Of a stretch of DNA of 64,000 nucleotides, positions 1-9,900 are shown piece after piece. The position numbers and the translations under genes are program-made. The stretch comes from Arthrobacter woluwensis (lineage in GTDB: Bacteria; Actinomycetota; Actinomycetes; Actinomycetales; Micrococcaceae). Positions within the stretch are counted from its first letter, which is position 1, and the number at the start of each line of letters is the position of its first letter. Under the pieces are notes generated by a model. The model was not told the origin of the DNA. It saw only the letters and a list, made by a program, of their open reading frames with translations, and did not search any database. The DNA lies in the NCBI RefSeq assembly GCF_900105345.1, contig NZ_FNSN01000003.1:1798001-1862000 (forward strand), in the 5' to 3' direction.

Positions 1-368
<368 letters not shown>

Positions 369-435
369 GGGGGAGTCTCCTGGGGGTCGAGGGGGTGTAG
401 TCGAGGTGGTGGGTGGCGAGCCTGGTGGTGCCGGC

Positions 436-696
436 TCAGCCGTAGATCATGCGGCGCAGCTGCCGGACCGAGAGGTCGGGCGCCGCGAAGGGACGGTCCT
501 TGAGTTCGGCCGCGATGAGTTCGAACGCTTGGGTGTTGCGGGTGCCGTGGACCTGCAGTTCCGCGTGACGGCGGCGGACGTAACTGTCGACGGTCTCGGA
601 GTGCACCGCGAGGACGTCCTCGATCACCCGAGCCGCAACGGATTCGGGCAGGCCCGTGGAACCGGCGATCCGGCGGATGAGGTCGTGGTCAGGCAT
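436..696 (-). CDS. Conserved-looking small protein of unknown function (86 aa)
   Basis: I do not recognise this family. From ATG 696 the protein begins [19 protein letters not shown] and ends RQLRRMIYG; it is soluble, predicted helical and rich in Arg, Glu and Ala, without signal peptide or membrane segment. A longer in-frame start (777) would run through the two palindromes upstream, so 696 is preferred. It lies just behind glmS in the same direction, but the 67-base gap and its own palindromic upstream region suggest separate control. The stretch [17 protein letters not shown] could form a helix-turn-helix-like unit, which is only a guess. Confidence 0.7.
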   Translation of the reverse strand: MPDHDLIRRIAGSTGLPESVAARVIEDVLAVHSETVDSYVRRRHAELQVHGTRNTQAFELIAAELKDRPFAAPDLSVRQLRRMIYG

Positions 697-736
697 ACAG
701 GGAGTATTGCCCTCTTCGGGGTCGAGTGGCAAAAAT

Positions 737-754
737 CTGCCCGAATTCGGGCAG
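737..754. promoter_or_regulatory. Perfect 18-bp palindrome upstream of the 86-aa gene
   Basis: CTGCCCGAATTCGGGCAG is identical to its own reverse complement, with no spacer. It sits about 40 bases upstream of the minus-strand gene starting at 696. Symmetry without a loop fits a dimeric repressor operator better than an RNA hairpin. The binding protein is unknown. Confidence 0.45.
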
Positions 755-763
755 GAAACGACC

Positions 764-778
764 ATTGGTGGCACCAAT
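764..778. promoter_or_regulatory. Inverted repeat ATTGGT-N3-ACCAAT
   Basis: Two perfect 6-base arms (764-769 and 773-778) around GGC, nine bases beyond the 18-bp palindrome and on the promoter side of the 86-aa gene. It may be a second operator or part of the same regulatory site; function is inferred from position only. Confidence 0.35.
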
Positions 779-833
779 CGCTCGTGTGAGGGGCCAGGGC
801 CGAGAAGTTCTGGCGGGAGTGTGCGGAACGCGA

Positions 834-870
834 GATGCCCGGGCCTCCGGTGAAAGGAGGCCCGGGCATC
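834..870 (-). terminator. Hairpin terminator behind tRNA-Arg
   Basis: Perfect 15-base arms, 834-848 and 856-870, with a 7-base loop. It lies immediately downstream of the minus-strand tRNA-Arg. No U-tract follows. Confidence 0.7.
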
Positions 871-879
871 CGGGCTGGG

Positions 880-952
880 TGCCCCTGGAGGGAGTCGAAC
901 CCCCGACCGTCGGATTAGAAGGCCGCTGCTCTATCCACTGAGCTACAGGGGC
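880..952 (-). tRNA. tRNA-Arg (anticodon TCT)
   Basis: Seven-base acceptor stem GCCCCTG/CAGGGGC, D arm GCTC...GAGC, anticodon loop CTTCTAA giving TCT (decodes AGA; AGG by wobble), and a T arm with loop TTCGACT. It is 73 bases with discriminator A and no encoded CCA. The anticodon stem appears to contain two mismatched positions (GCGGC against TCCGA), which is weaker than usual. Confidence 0.93.
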
Positions 953-1104
953 CGGTCCGGGTAACCCCGGCGGCCCATCGAGTCTACCCCGAAGTTGTGG
1001 AGGGCCTGTTGCGTGAGGTGTCCACATACGGGGAAGCGCCGGTCCGGAGCGGGCCGCACTGGCCCAGGCTGGAGTCATCGATTCAGCACGAGAAAGGAAC
1101 GACC

Positions 1105-1695
1105 ATGGCAGACATCATCACGGTGCGGGGCTTAGTGGCCGGGGACGTCCGGCCCGGGACCACCAACGGCGGCGTCAACACGGCGAACTTCCGTCTGGGC
1201 TCCACGGACCGGCATTACGACAGGGCCACGCAGCAGTGGGTGGACGGGGACACCAACTGGTTCACAGTTCAGGCCTATCGCCAGTTGGCGGGGAACATCG
1301 CGGGCAGCGTCAAGAAGGGCCAGCGCGTGGTGGTCATGGGCCGCCTCAAGCTCCGTCAGTGGGAACGGGATGGGAGGGTCTACAACGTCGCCCAGATCGA
1401 CGCGGAGAGCATCGGCCACGACCTCAGTTGGGGGACGGCGAACTATCAGAGGAGCGTCGCGCAGCAGCCTGCGAACCGTGAACCCGAGGCCGGAACTCCC
1501 GGGGCCGGGACTCAGGCGGCACGTGAGGAGGTGGTCCTGGTCGAAGGGCAGCGCGTGGACCCGGAAACCGGCGAGTTCCTCGACGACCGGCAGGCTGACA
1601 CGCCAAGCGGCGGGGACGACGAGGGGCGGGCGGGAGGTCAGCTCGGCGTGGTGCGTGATGTCGAGGAGACCGACCGCTACCCCGAGGCGGCCTGA
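1105..1695 (+). CDS. Single-stranded DNA-binding protein, SsbB-like paralogue
   Basis: Binds single-stranded DNA through an OB fold. From ATG 1105, with ribosome-binding site GAAAGGA at 1092-1098, the 196-residue protein has the SSB-like stretches TANFRLGST, NWFTVQAYRQLA and KKGQRVVVMGRLK in the first ~110 residues. The C-terminal half is acidic and ends DRYPEAA, without the Gly-rich linker and DDDIPF-type tip through which the housekeeping SSB recruits repair and replication proteins. This and its isolated location, away from any rpsF-rpsR context, suggest a secondary SSB, possibly for DNA uptake or recombination. Confidence 0.85.
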   Translation: MADIITVRGLVAGDVRPGTTNGGVNTANFRLGSTDRHYDRATQQWVDGDTNWFTVQAYRQLAGNIAGSVKKGQRVVVMGRLKLRQWERDGRVYNVAQIDAESIGHDLSWGTANYQRSVAQQPANREPEAGTPGAGTQAAREEVVLVEGQRVDPETGEFLDDRQADTPSGGDDEGRAGGQLGVVRDVEETDRYPEAA

Positions 1696-1776
1696 GCGCC
1701 CTGGCAATGAGGTATCCGGGGCGGCGGAGGCGCGATCCCGGCATCTTGACGGGGTGGCATGGCACAATAACGCCTG

Positions 1777-2319
1777 ATGAAGCCCTCCGCCGCCGCCCCG
1801 CATTCCTCCTTCCGCGAGCCCGTACTCCACCGTGCGTGGTCCGAGTCCGACGTGCAGCGCGGCGGTCATTCCCGCCGCCTCCTGGCGGCCGGAGCCGTGA
1901 GCCTGGGTCTCCTCCTGAGCGCCTGCAGTTCCCCGGCCCCGGCGCCGGTGGAGCCGGGGTCCCCGGCGACGACGGCGGGTGCGGGCTCCGGCGCCACGCC
2001 GAACCCTGCTGAACAAGCGCGGCAGAAGGTGGAGGCTTCGGTGGAGAAGAGCCTCAAGGGGGTCTCCAAGCCGTCCACGGACGCGGTCCGCAAGGCGATG
2101 CAGGCGGCGGTGGGCCCGGGAGTGACGGTGGAGGTCAGCAACTCGGTCACTCCGACCGGGCTGGAGGCCGATGCCGTGGTCGCCGCTGCCGTGGTGGTTC
2201 CCAAGAACTGCGTGTTCGTCTATCTCCGTGAGGGGACCGTCAGCAGCAAAACGCTGCCGACGCTGAGCAACGGCAAGTGCTTCATCGGAGATCAGGGCGC
2301 TCCCCGGGCCGGGTCCTGA
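1777..2319 (+). CDS. Putative lipoprotein of unknown function
   Basis: An exported lipoprotein by sequence: Arg-Arg, a hydrophobic stretch LLAAGAVSLGLL and a lipobox LLSAC whose Cys (residue 50 from ATG 1777) would be lipidated and anchored outside the membrane. The mature part is Ala/Pro/Ser-rich at first, then a compact domain of ~110 residues containing two Cys (KNC and GKC) that could form a disulfide. The 30 residues before the signal are long; GTG 1852 would give a more usual signal peptide. The gene stands alone ahead of ettA. I cannot name the domain with confidence. Confidence 0.75.
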   Translation: MKPSAAAPHSSFREPVLHRAWSESDVQRGGHSRRLLAAGAVSLGLLLSACSSPAPAPVEPGSPATTAGAGSGATPNPAEQARQKVEASVEKSLKGVSKPSTDAVRKAMQAAVGPGVTVEVSNSVTPTGLEADAVVAAAVVVPKNCVFVYLREGTVSSKTLPTLSNGKCFIGDQGAPRAGS

Positions 2320-2445
2320 GCACCGCAGGCGACGCGGCAGACGCGGTGGTCCACCGGGTGAGAGCCGCCCGGACCGCGGAGCCGGTGCGGGGCGGTCCGG
2401 AGAACGAATAGGACTTCGGTGCGCCCACGCACTAGATTTAAGGTC

Positions 2446-4128
2446 ATGGCGGAATTCATTTACACGATGACCAAGGCTCGCAAGGCCGTTGGTGACAAGG
2501 TCATTCTCGATGACGTCAGCATGTCGTTCTTCCCCGGTGCCAAAATCGGTGTCGTGGGCCCGAACGGTGCTGGTAAGTCGACCATCCTCAAGATCATGGC
2601 CGGACTGGACACCCCCTCCAACGGTGAGGCCCGGCTCAGCCCCGGTTATACCGTGGGCATCCTTCTCCAGGAGCCTCCTCTGAACGAGGAGAAGACCGTT
2701 CTGGGCAACGTCCAGGAAGGTGCCGCTGAGATCTACTCCAAGGTCCAGCGCTTCAACGAGATCTCCGAAGAGATGGCCAATCCCGATGCGGATTACGACG
2801 CCCTCCTCGAAGAGATGGGCAAGCTGCAGGAGGCCATCGACGCCGCCAACGCCTGGGACCTGGACTCCCAGCTGGAGCAGGCCATGGACGCGCTGCGCTG
2901 CCCGCCGGGTGACGCCGACGTGACCGTCCTCTCCGGTGGTGAGCGCCGCCGTGTCGCGCTCTGCAAGCTCCTGCTGCAGAAGCCCGACCTCCTCCTGCTC
3001 GATGAGCCCACCAACCACCTGGACGCCGAGAGCGTGCTGTGGCTGGAACAGCACCTCAGCAACTACGAAGGCGCCGTCCTCGCGGTCACCCACGATCGCT
3101 ACTTCCTGGACCACGTCGCCCAGTGGATCTGTGAAGTCGACCGCGGACGTCTCTACCCGTACGAGGGCAACTACTCCACGTACCTGGAGAAGAAGCGCGC
3201 CCGTCTGGAAGTCCAGGGCAAGAAGGACGCCAAGATGGCCAAGCGCCTGGCCGAGGAACTGGACTGGGTCCGCTCCAACGCCAAGGGCCGCCAGACCAAG
3301 TCCAAGGCCCGTCTCGCCCGCTACGAGGAGATGGCAGCCGAGGCCGAGCGCACCCGCAAGCTCGACTTCGAAGAGATCCAGATCCCGCCGGGACCGCGCC
3401 TGGGCAACCTGGTCATCGAGGCCGAGAACCTGCGCAAGGGCTTCGACGACCGCGTCCTGATCGACGGCCTGACGTTCTCCCTGCCCCGCAACGGCATCGT
3501 CGGTGTCATCGGCCCCAACGGTGTCGGCAAGTCCACGCTCTTCAAGACCATCGTCGGCCTGGAGCCCCTGGACGGCGGCGAGCTCAAGATCGGTGACACG
3601 GTCAAGATCTCCTACGTCGACCAGAGCCGTGGCGGCATCGACCCGGAGAAGACCCTCTTCGAGGTCGTCTCCGACGGTCTGGACTTCATCCAGGTAGGCC
3701 AGGTCGAGATGCCGTCCCGCGCCTACGTGGCTGCCTTCGGCTTCAAGGGCCCGGACCAGCAGAAGAAGGCCGGCGTGCTGTCCGGCGGTGAGCGCAACCG
3801 CCTGAACCTGGCGCTCACCCTCAAGCAGGGTGGCAACGTCCTGCTCCTCGATGAGCCCACCAACGACCTCGATGTCGAGACCCTCAGCAGCCTCGAGAAC
3901 GCGCTGCTGGAGTTCCCCGGCTGCGCCGTCGTCGTCAGCCACGACCGCTGGTTCCTGGACCGAGTGGCCACGCACATCCTGGCCTACGAGGGCACCGAGG
4001 AAGACCCGGCCAACTGGTACTGGTTCGAAGGCAACTTCGAGTCCTACGAGGCCAACAAGGTCGACCGTCTGGGCGCCGAAGCGGCGCGTCCGCATCGCGT
4101 GACGCACCGCCGCCTGACCCGCGACTGA
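2446..4128 (+). CDS. ettA: Energy-dependent translational throttle protein EttA (ABC-F ATPase)
   Basis: An ABC-F ATPase that binds the ribosomal E site and gates entry into elongation according to the ATP/ADP ratio; soluble, no membrane domain. The 560 residues carry two nucleotide-binding domains: Walker A GPNGAGKS and GPNGVGKS, signatures LSGGERRRVAL and LSGGERNRLNL, and Walker B LLLLDEPTNHLD and VLLLDEPTNDLD, joined by a basic linker. The C-terminus HRRLTRD is typical of EttA, separating it from Uup and YheS types. Start chosen at ATG 2446 (MAEFIYTMTKARK). Confidence 0.95.
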   Translation: MAEFIYTMTKARKAVGDKVILDDVSMSFFPGAKIGVVGPNGAGKSTILKIMAGLDTPSNGEARLSPGYTVGILLQEPPLNEEKTVLGNVQEGAAEIYSKVQRFNEISEEMANPDADYDALLEEMGKLQEAIDAANAWDLDSQLEQAMDALRCPPGDADVTVLSGGERRRVALCKLLLQKPDLLLLDEPTNHLDAESVLWLEQHLSNYEGAVLAVTHDRYFLDHVAQWICEVDRGRLYPYEGNYSTYLEKKRARLEVQGKKDAKMAKRLAEELDWVRSNAKGRQTKSKARLARYEEMAAEAERTRKLDFEEIQIPPGPRLGNLVIEAENLRKGFDDRVLIDGLTFSLPRNGIVGVIGPNGVGKSTLFKTIVGLEPLDGGELKIGDTVKISYVDQSRGGIDPEKTLFEVVSDGLDFIQVGQVEMPSRAYVAAFGFKGPDQQKKAGVLSGGERNRLNLALTLKQGGNVLLLDEPTNDLDVETLSSLENALLEFPGCAVVVSHDRWFLDRVATHILAYEGTEEDPANWYWFEGNFESYEANKVDRLGAEAARPHRVTHRRLTRD

Positions 4129-4202
4129 TCGGGACAGACCTGGCGGGTCGGCTGGCCGGTTGACCTGACCAGAGCACAGCGCGGCTGACCAAGAGACAGC
4201 GC

Positions 4203-4254
4203 AACGGCGAGGGCCGACGACCGCGGGAGACCGCCGTCGTCGGCCCTCGCCGTT
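4203..4254. terminator. Bidirectional hairpin between convergent ettA and tesB
   Basis: Perfect 19-base arms (4203-4221 and 4236-4254) around a 14-base loop, placed between two genes that converge. It can serve both strands. No clear U-tract on either side. Confidence 0.75.
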
Positions 4255-4289
4255 TCCGGGTCAAGACCGGGGAGGACGAGTACTGCGCC

Positions 4290-5216
4290 CTACAGCTCGG
4301 GGACGCGGACCATGCCCTCCTGGGCGACGGAGGCCACGAGGACACCGTTCCGGTCGTAGATCCGGCCCTGCGCGAGCCCGCGGGAGTTTTGTGCGCTGGG
4401 GGAGTCCTGCACGTAGAGAAGCCATTCGTCGGCGCGGACCGGTCGGTGCCACCACATGGCGTGGTCCAGGCTGGCGACGCTCATCCCGGGATTGCTCCAG
4501 GCCAGGGAATGCCTGCGCAGGATCGACTCCAGCAGCGTGTAGTCACTCGCATAGGCGAGGGCGGCGCGGTGCAGCGCGGGGTCGTCAGGCAGGGTGTCGA
4601 AGGTCTTCATCCATACGGCGTTCCGAGCGCCGGCCTGCGGATCGGCGCTCAGGTAGAGCGGAGCATCGATGTGCCGGATGTCGAACGCCCGCTCGAAGGC
4701 CCAATACCGGGCCACCGGATGGTCGATCCCGGCGAGCAGCTCGGCGGTGGATGGGAGGGACTCCGGGTCCGGCATGCCCTCGGGCATCGGCTGGAAGTGG
4801 TCCACGCCCTCGTCCTCCGTCTGGAAGGACGCGATCATCGACAGGATCGGCACGCCGCCTTGGTAAGCATGCACGCGGCGCGCGGAGAAGGAGCGGCCGT
4901 CCCGCAGGCGCTGAACTCCGAACGTGATGGGCTCCTGCGAATCACCGGCCCGGAGGAAGTACCCGTGCATCGAGTGGACGGCTCGTTCCGGATCGACCGT
5001 GCGGCCGGCGGCCATGAGGGACTGCGCCAGGACCTGCCCGCCGAACACGCGGCTGCGAGGCTGCTCGTGCACCGGCCCGACGAAGATGTCCTCGTCCGTC
5101 CTGATGCCGTTGAAGTCATCCAGTTCCAGCAGTTTCAGCAGTTCCTGAGTGGCCTTCCGGCCGGTCTCCTGAGGGTCCGGAACGGCAGGGGTCGGACGAT
5201 CATGCGCGGCAGTCAT
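4290..5216 (-). CDS. tesB: Acyl-CoA thioesterase II
   Basis: Hydrolyses acyl-CoA to free fatty acid and CoA. The 308-residue protein is a double hot-dog enzyme of normal family length. The N-terminal domain has RVFGGQVLAQSL and HSMHGYFLRAGD; the C-terminal domain has ALAYASDYTLLES, SLDHAMWWHRP and AQNSRGLAQG, which hold the conserved Asp, Ser/Thr and Gln positions of the E. coli enzyme. It is divergent from another hot-dog thioesterase (5362) across 145 bases. Confidence 0.93.
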   Translation of the reverse strand: MTAAHDRPTPAVPDPQETGRKATQELLKLLELDDFNGIRTDEDIFVGPVHEQPRSRVFGGQVLAQSLMAAGRTVDPERAVHSMHGYFLRAGDSQEPITFGVQRLRDGRSFSARRVHAYQGGVPILSMIASFQTEDEGVDHFQPMPEGMPDPESLPSTAELLAGIDHPVARYWAFERAFDIRHIDAPLYLSADPQAGARNAVWMKTFDTLPDDPALHRAALAYASDYTLLESILRRHSLAWSNPGMSVASLDHAMWWHRPVRADEWLLYVQDSPSAQNSRGLAQGRIYDRNGVLVASVAQEGMVRVPEL

Positions 5217-5361
5217 GGAGCTGACTTTACTCAGTGTCTTCCAGCCGGCTCAACCGAGAGTCTGGTGACATTCGGGCGGTCATCGCCCGGGCTTCGTCCG
5301 CGGTCGCCGCCGGTGCCGCACGAGGACCTGACCTGCCGGCCGATCTGGAAGAATCTCCCTC

Positions 5362-5844
5362 ATGACAGAACGTCCCGGCCTGAGTTTCCCCGTCCAGATC
5401 CGCTTCGGCGACATCGACAGCTACGGCCACGTGAACAACGTGATCTACCTCAGCTACCTCGAGGATGCCCGTGTCCAGCTGATCCACCGGGCGCTGGGAG
5501 AGGATGCGGGGGCGGGCGCCGCGGAGGAGGACTCGTTCCACGATCTGGTGGGCGTGGAGAACTTCACCCTGGTGGCGCGGCATGAGATCGAATACGTCAA
5601 GCCGCTGCTCTTCCGCACCGATCCGGTGCACGTCAACATCTGGGTCACGGGTATCGGCGGGTCCAGTTTCGACTTCGGGTACGAGGTCGCGGAACCGGAC
5701 GGCTCAGCCGTGTACGCGCTCGCCGCGTCGTCCATGGTCCTGGTCAACCGCGACAGCGGCGTGCCCGTCCGGCTGAGCCCGGCTCAGCGGCACGCGCTCG
5801 AACAGTGGAAAGGCGAGGCGGTGCCGTTCCGCCGTCGTCGCTGA
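5362..5844 (+). CDS. Acyl-CoA thioesterase, 4-hydroxybenzoyl-CoA thioesterase (YbgC) type
   Basis: A single hot-dog-fold protein of 160 residues. The diagnostic N-terminal motif is FGDIDSYGHVNN followed by YLSYLEDAR; its Asp and Tyr/His positions match the catalytic region of 4HBT-type thioesterases. The substrate cannot be told from sequence. It lies head-to-head with tesB, so the two may share regulation, but nothing else nearby points to a pathway. Confidence 0.88.
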   Translation: MTERPGLSFPVQIRFGDIDSYGHVNNVIYLSYLEDARVQLIHRALGEDAGAGAAEEDSFHDLVGVENFTLVARHEIEYVKPLLFRTDPVHVNIWVTGIGGSSFDFGYEVAEPDGSAVYALAASSMVLVNRDSGVPVRLSPAQRHALEQWKGEAVPFRRRR

Positions 5845-5948
5845 CCGGCAGTCCGGAGGGATTCGCAGCGGTGACGGCAGGACCCGGCGATTGAGGCATA
5901 TGACACAGCGCGCCCCTCGGCGGCGCGGGCGCGAGTAAAGTCGATGAG

Positions 5949-6659
5949 GTGCAAGCACCCACCCTTTTCCGTCCGGAACAGCTCGATTTCAGCGACGCCC
6001 GGGACCTCGCCGACCTGAAGAACTTCGTGACGCGCGCCAAGTCGATCCAGGATTCGGGGATCCGGCTGCAAGCCGCGGGTCCGGTCCTCCTGGCGTCGGT
6101 CTGCGTGCTGCGTCCCGCGCTGCTGGGCGAGTCGACGCCGACCGTCCTGGGTCTCCGCACGGTCGCCCTGGCCGCTCCCGCGGAGCTCGATGTCACCGTC
6201 CCGCTCGCGGCGATCCTCGACCGGGTCGCGCGGCAGCCGGAGGCGTCCCACCTGGAGATCCCGCCGACCACGGTCCGTGAGTCGTGGGCCGGTGTCGGGG
6301 TGCCTCGGGGGCCGTGGGAGCCGGTGGCGACGGTGCCCGGCGCCGCCCTGAGGGACGTGGCAGAGGAAGGCATCCGCCGCGTGGCGGGCATCCTGCCGGA
6401 CAGTCCGGGTGCGCTGATCGTCAACAACGCCCGCGCGAGCGTCTGGGGTGAGCCGTTCACGGCGCCGTGGACCGTGCAGCAGGGCGAGGCGGGGGAGTCC
6501 GCCGCCGGACTGCCGCGTGGCGCGGCCTTCGCGGCGCATGCGCTCGGTTTCCTGACCGACGACGCCGACGCCACCCTCTTCCGTCACGGCACCTGGTGGC
6601 GGCTGAGCACGCCCGCCGGCCACGTGCTGGTGCGGCGCCCCGCCAGCCTGCTCGGTTGA
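5949..6659 (+). CDS. Unrecognised cytoplasmic protein (236 aa)
   Basis: I do not recognise the family. It begins MQAPTLFRPEQLDFSDARDL, has an N-terminal helix-rich part followed by a long mixed region, and ends TPAGHVLVRRPASLLG. No signal peptide or transmembrane stretch is evident. The GTG start at 5949 is supported by a -10-like TAAAGT at 5936-5941 seven bases upstream, meaning a leaderless mRNA. The coding region has normal actinobacterial codon bias and no overlapping better frame. Confidence 0.75.
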   Translation: MQAPTLFRPEQLDFSDARDLADLKNFVTRAKSIQDSGIRLQAAGPVLLASVCVLRPALLGESTPTVLGLRTVALAAPAELDVTVPLAAILDRVARQPEASHLEIPPTTVRESWAGVGVPRGPWEPVATVPGAALRDVAEEGIRRVAGILPDSPGALIVNNARASVWGEPFTAPWTVQQGEAGESAAGLPRGAAFAAHALGFLTDDADATLFRHGTWWRLSTPAGHVLVRRPASLLG

Positions 6660-6906
6660 TCCTTCCCGACAGGGTTCACCCGGTTCACGGATGCCTCTTA
6701 CGAATGCAGGGGAGCGCCGCAGCGGTGATCCTTGCGGCTACCTGCACTTGTCCCTCACGCCTAGCCCCGCTGTGACTGTGGATGTGACGGCGCCCACACT
6801 AGCTTGACTACCGGTCTCAGCTCCACGCGCTCAGCCAAGCGTGTGGAGGTGGGCGCCGCGTCCGGGCAAGAGGTCCGGTGCTATTGGGCGAAAGGTACGT
6901 CAAACA

Positions 6907-9900
6907 ATGAGTAGGACAAGGAACGATCGTTGGCGCCATATCGGCGTCTGCACAGTGGCGGCGCTGGGCGTCAGCATCTTGCTGGCACCCGGAGCAGAGG
7001 CATCGCTTCGAACGAAGCCTGAGCAAATGGTCACCAGCCAAGGCGAGAATGGCTTCACGGAGGGGCGATACATCGTGGTGCTCGCCGAGAAACCGGCGGC
7101 GAGCTATGACGGGGGATTGCCTGGACTTCCTGCGACCCGTCCCGCCAAAGGGCAGAAAATGGACGCCCGAAGCGCCGATGTTCAGCGGTACCGACATCAT
7201 CTGCAGTCGGCGCAGAACCAGGTGGCCCACCGCGAGGGTATCGCCATTAAGAAGAGCTTCTCCACCGCTATCAATGCCTTTACGGCGCACTTGAGCGTCG
7301 AACAGGCGAGTCGGCTCGCCAAAGACCCCCAGGTCCTGTCCGTTGCTGCCGACGGGCAAGCCGCGCCTGCCTATTCGACCCTGGACTATTTGAAGGTCGA
7401 CGGGCCGGACGGTCTCTGGCAGAAGCAGTTCCAAGGCGCAGCCGCCGCAGGCAAGGGCGTGGTGGTGGGCGTCATCGATTCGGGGTACACCCCGTCGAAC
7501 CCCTTCTTCAGGGGCGAAGAAGTCAAAAGCCTGGGCGGCAAGACGCCGGTAGTGGGTGAGCCCTATCGGACCGACGAGGGTGAGATTCAGATGCTCAAGT
7601 CGGACGGTGGAACGTTTAGTGGTGACTGCCAAGCCGGTCAAGGATTCGCCGGGACCGAATGCAACTCGAAGGTGATTTCCGCCCGTTACTTTCCTGATGA
7701 ATACCTGAACGATGTGCCGCCGGAACACCGTGCCCCTGAGGAGCTGTTGTCGCCTGTTGACGTTGGCGGGCACGGATCTCACACGGCTAGCACGGCGGCG
7801 GGGAATGCCGCTGTTCGAACCACTCTGGGCGGTCGGGACATGGGCGTGACCGGTGGAGTCGCGCCTGGAGCCAAACTCGCGATTTACAAGACGTGTTGGC
7901 AGGACGACGACCCGGACACCGGCGGGTGTTATTACTCTTCCGCGGTGGCCGCGATCGATCAGGCGATCCTCGACGGGGTGGACGTCCTCAACTATTCGAT
8001 CAGTGGATTCACTGACACCACGAGTGATCCTGTCTCCCTGGCATTTCTATCGGCCGTCTCAGCAGGGATCTTCGTCTCGGCCGCTGGCAGCAACAATGGC
8101 CCCGGAGCGGGGACGATCGCTCACGGCGCACCCTGGCTGACCACCGTGGCCGCCAGCACGTTCACGGGACAGCTGCAAGGCACCGTGGAGTTTGCGGACG
8201 GCACGAAGTTTCGTGGTGCCAGCATCATGGCGCATAGCGTTCCAGACACCAAGATTCTCTTGGGGGCCGATGCCCCCTCGGGTTCCGGAAACGCGACGTA
8301 TTGTGCCCCTGGGAGCTTAGCCCCAGATGTTGTGAAGGGAACGATCGTGGTGTGTGATCGGGGAGGCGACGTGGACCGGGTGGTCAAGAGCGCCGAGGTC
8401 AAAAGGGCTGGCGGCGCGGGAATGGTCCTGGTCAATCTCAGCGAGGGTACCGAGGATACGGATCAGCACGCGGTTCCGTCGGTCCACATCAACATCCCCG
8501 ATAGTTTGGCGCTCAAACAAAAGGTCGAGAAGAATCCCGGAATCGAGGCTCGACTGGTCGACCACGACACCACGGGACTGCCAGTAGCTCCGCAGCCACA
8601 GATTGCGGGATTCTCCTCCCGCGGGCCTCTTCTGACGGCAGGGTCTGACCTCCTTAAGCCCGACCTCGCGGCCCCGGGAGTGAACGTTCTGGCAGCGATC
8701 TCGCCCATCGCCTCAGGTGGGGCCCAGTTCGGCATGATGTCGGGAACTTCCATGGCAGCCCCGCACGTGGCCGGATTTGCAGCACTGGCCCTGTCGAAAC
8801 ACCCTGACTGGTCTCCTGCCACGATCAAGTCGGCTCTCATGACTACTGCCACCGACATCAGAAATGCCGATGGCAGCCGGAATGGCGACTTGTTCGCCAC
8901 TGGTTCGGGCGAAGTCAATCCTGCGGGTTATCTGGCGCCGGGTCTCGTCTATGACGCGGGTCAGGACGACTACTTGGGGTACCTGCAGGGGCAAGGCCTG
9001 AACTTGGGTATAGAGGGCTTGAAGAGCATCGCGGCGCGCGACATGAACGTTCCATCGTTTGCCGTCGGTTCGTTCGCGGGTTCCGTGGAGGTCACCCGCA
9101 CGGTGACTGCGCTGACACCCGGCATCTTCCGGGCACGTGCAGACGTTCCCGGCATCAGGGTGACCATCTCTCCGAGTGTGCTGAACTTCGACGCTGCCGG
9201 GCAGAAGAAGAGTTTCAAGGTTCGCTTCGAGAGCACGGGCACAAACCTGGGGAAGTTCACGATGGGCCACATCGTGTGGGAAGGGGCGGGCCACAAAGTG
9301 ACCTCACCGGTCGCCGTCCGCGCCGAGTCCCTTCAGGTGGCGTCAGAGCTGAATTTCAGTAGCGCCGACGGCGACGGACGGGCCTCTGTGCCCTTCACCG
9401 GCGGAGTTTCAGGAGCTGTCAAGGCGAGGATGGAAGGTCTCGCCAAGGCCGACGCCAGACCAGTCGAGTTGGTGCCAGGCCCTGTCGCCGAGCAACAGGA
9501 CGCCTCCAATGCCGTCACGACGGTGACCGTAGCCCCGGGAGCTCCGCTCGCGAAGTTCGCCGTGGTGTCCTCCAGTAGTTCAGCGGACTTCGACCTGACG
9601 GTCCGTGGCCCGGATGGAAAGGAGCGCGTGGCGTCGACGTCGTCTGCCAGCGAGAGCATTGTCTGGCCGGATCCCGCGCCGGGGGAGTACACCGTCATGA
9701 CGAACCTGTACGCCAGCCCCGATGGAGCGAAGACCAAGGCTTCGCTGGAAGCGACGGTGCTCGGCGTTGACGAGCATGTGGCGACCATCGAGCCTTCTCC
9801 GCTCGCGGTACGGACGGGCCAGAAATCCAGCTTCGACGTGAAATGGTCGGGTCTGGCCCCGGGCTCCTATCTTGGCCGGGTGTCCTACGACGGTTCCAGC

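Noticed and set aside
1132-4107. Very long minus-strand ORF antisense to ssb, the lipoprotein gene and ettA
   Set aside because: It mirrors real genes, has low-complexity Val/Leu/Gly/Asp composition typical of high-GC antisense frames, and no family motif. The same holds for the long antisense ORFs at 12312-15449, 26201-29305, 34432-37938, 41311-44778 and 48181-49407.
6788-6858. 10-bp inverted repeat CGGCGCCCAC / GTGGGCGCCG before the subtilase gene
   Set aside because: The arms are 51 bases apart and GC-rich enough to occur by chance. I kept no regulatory call.
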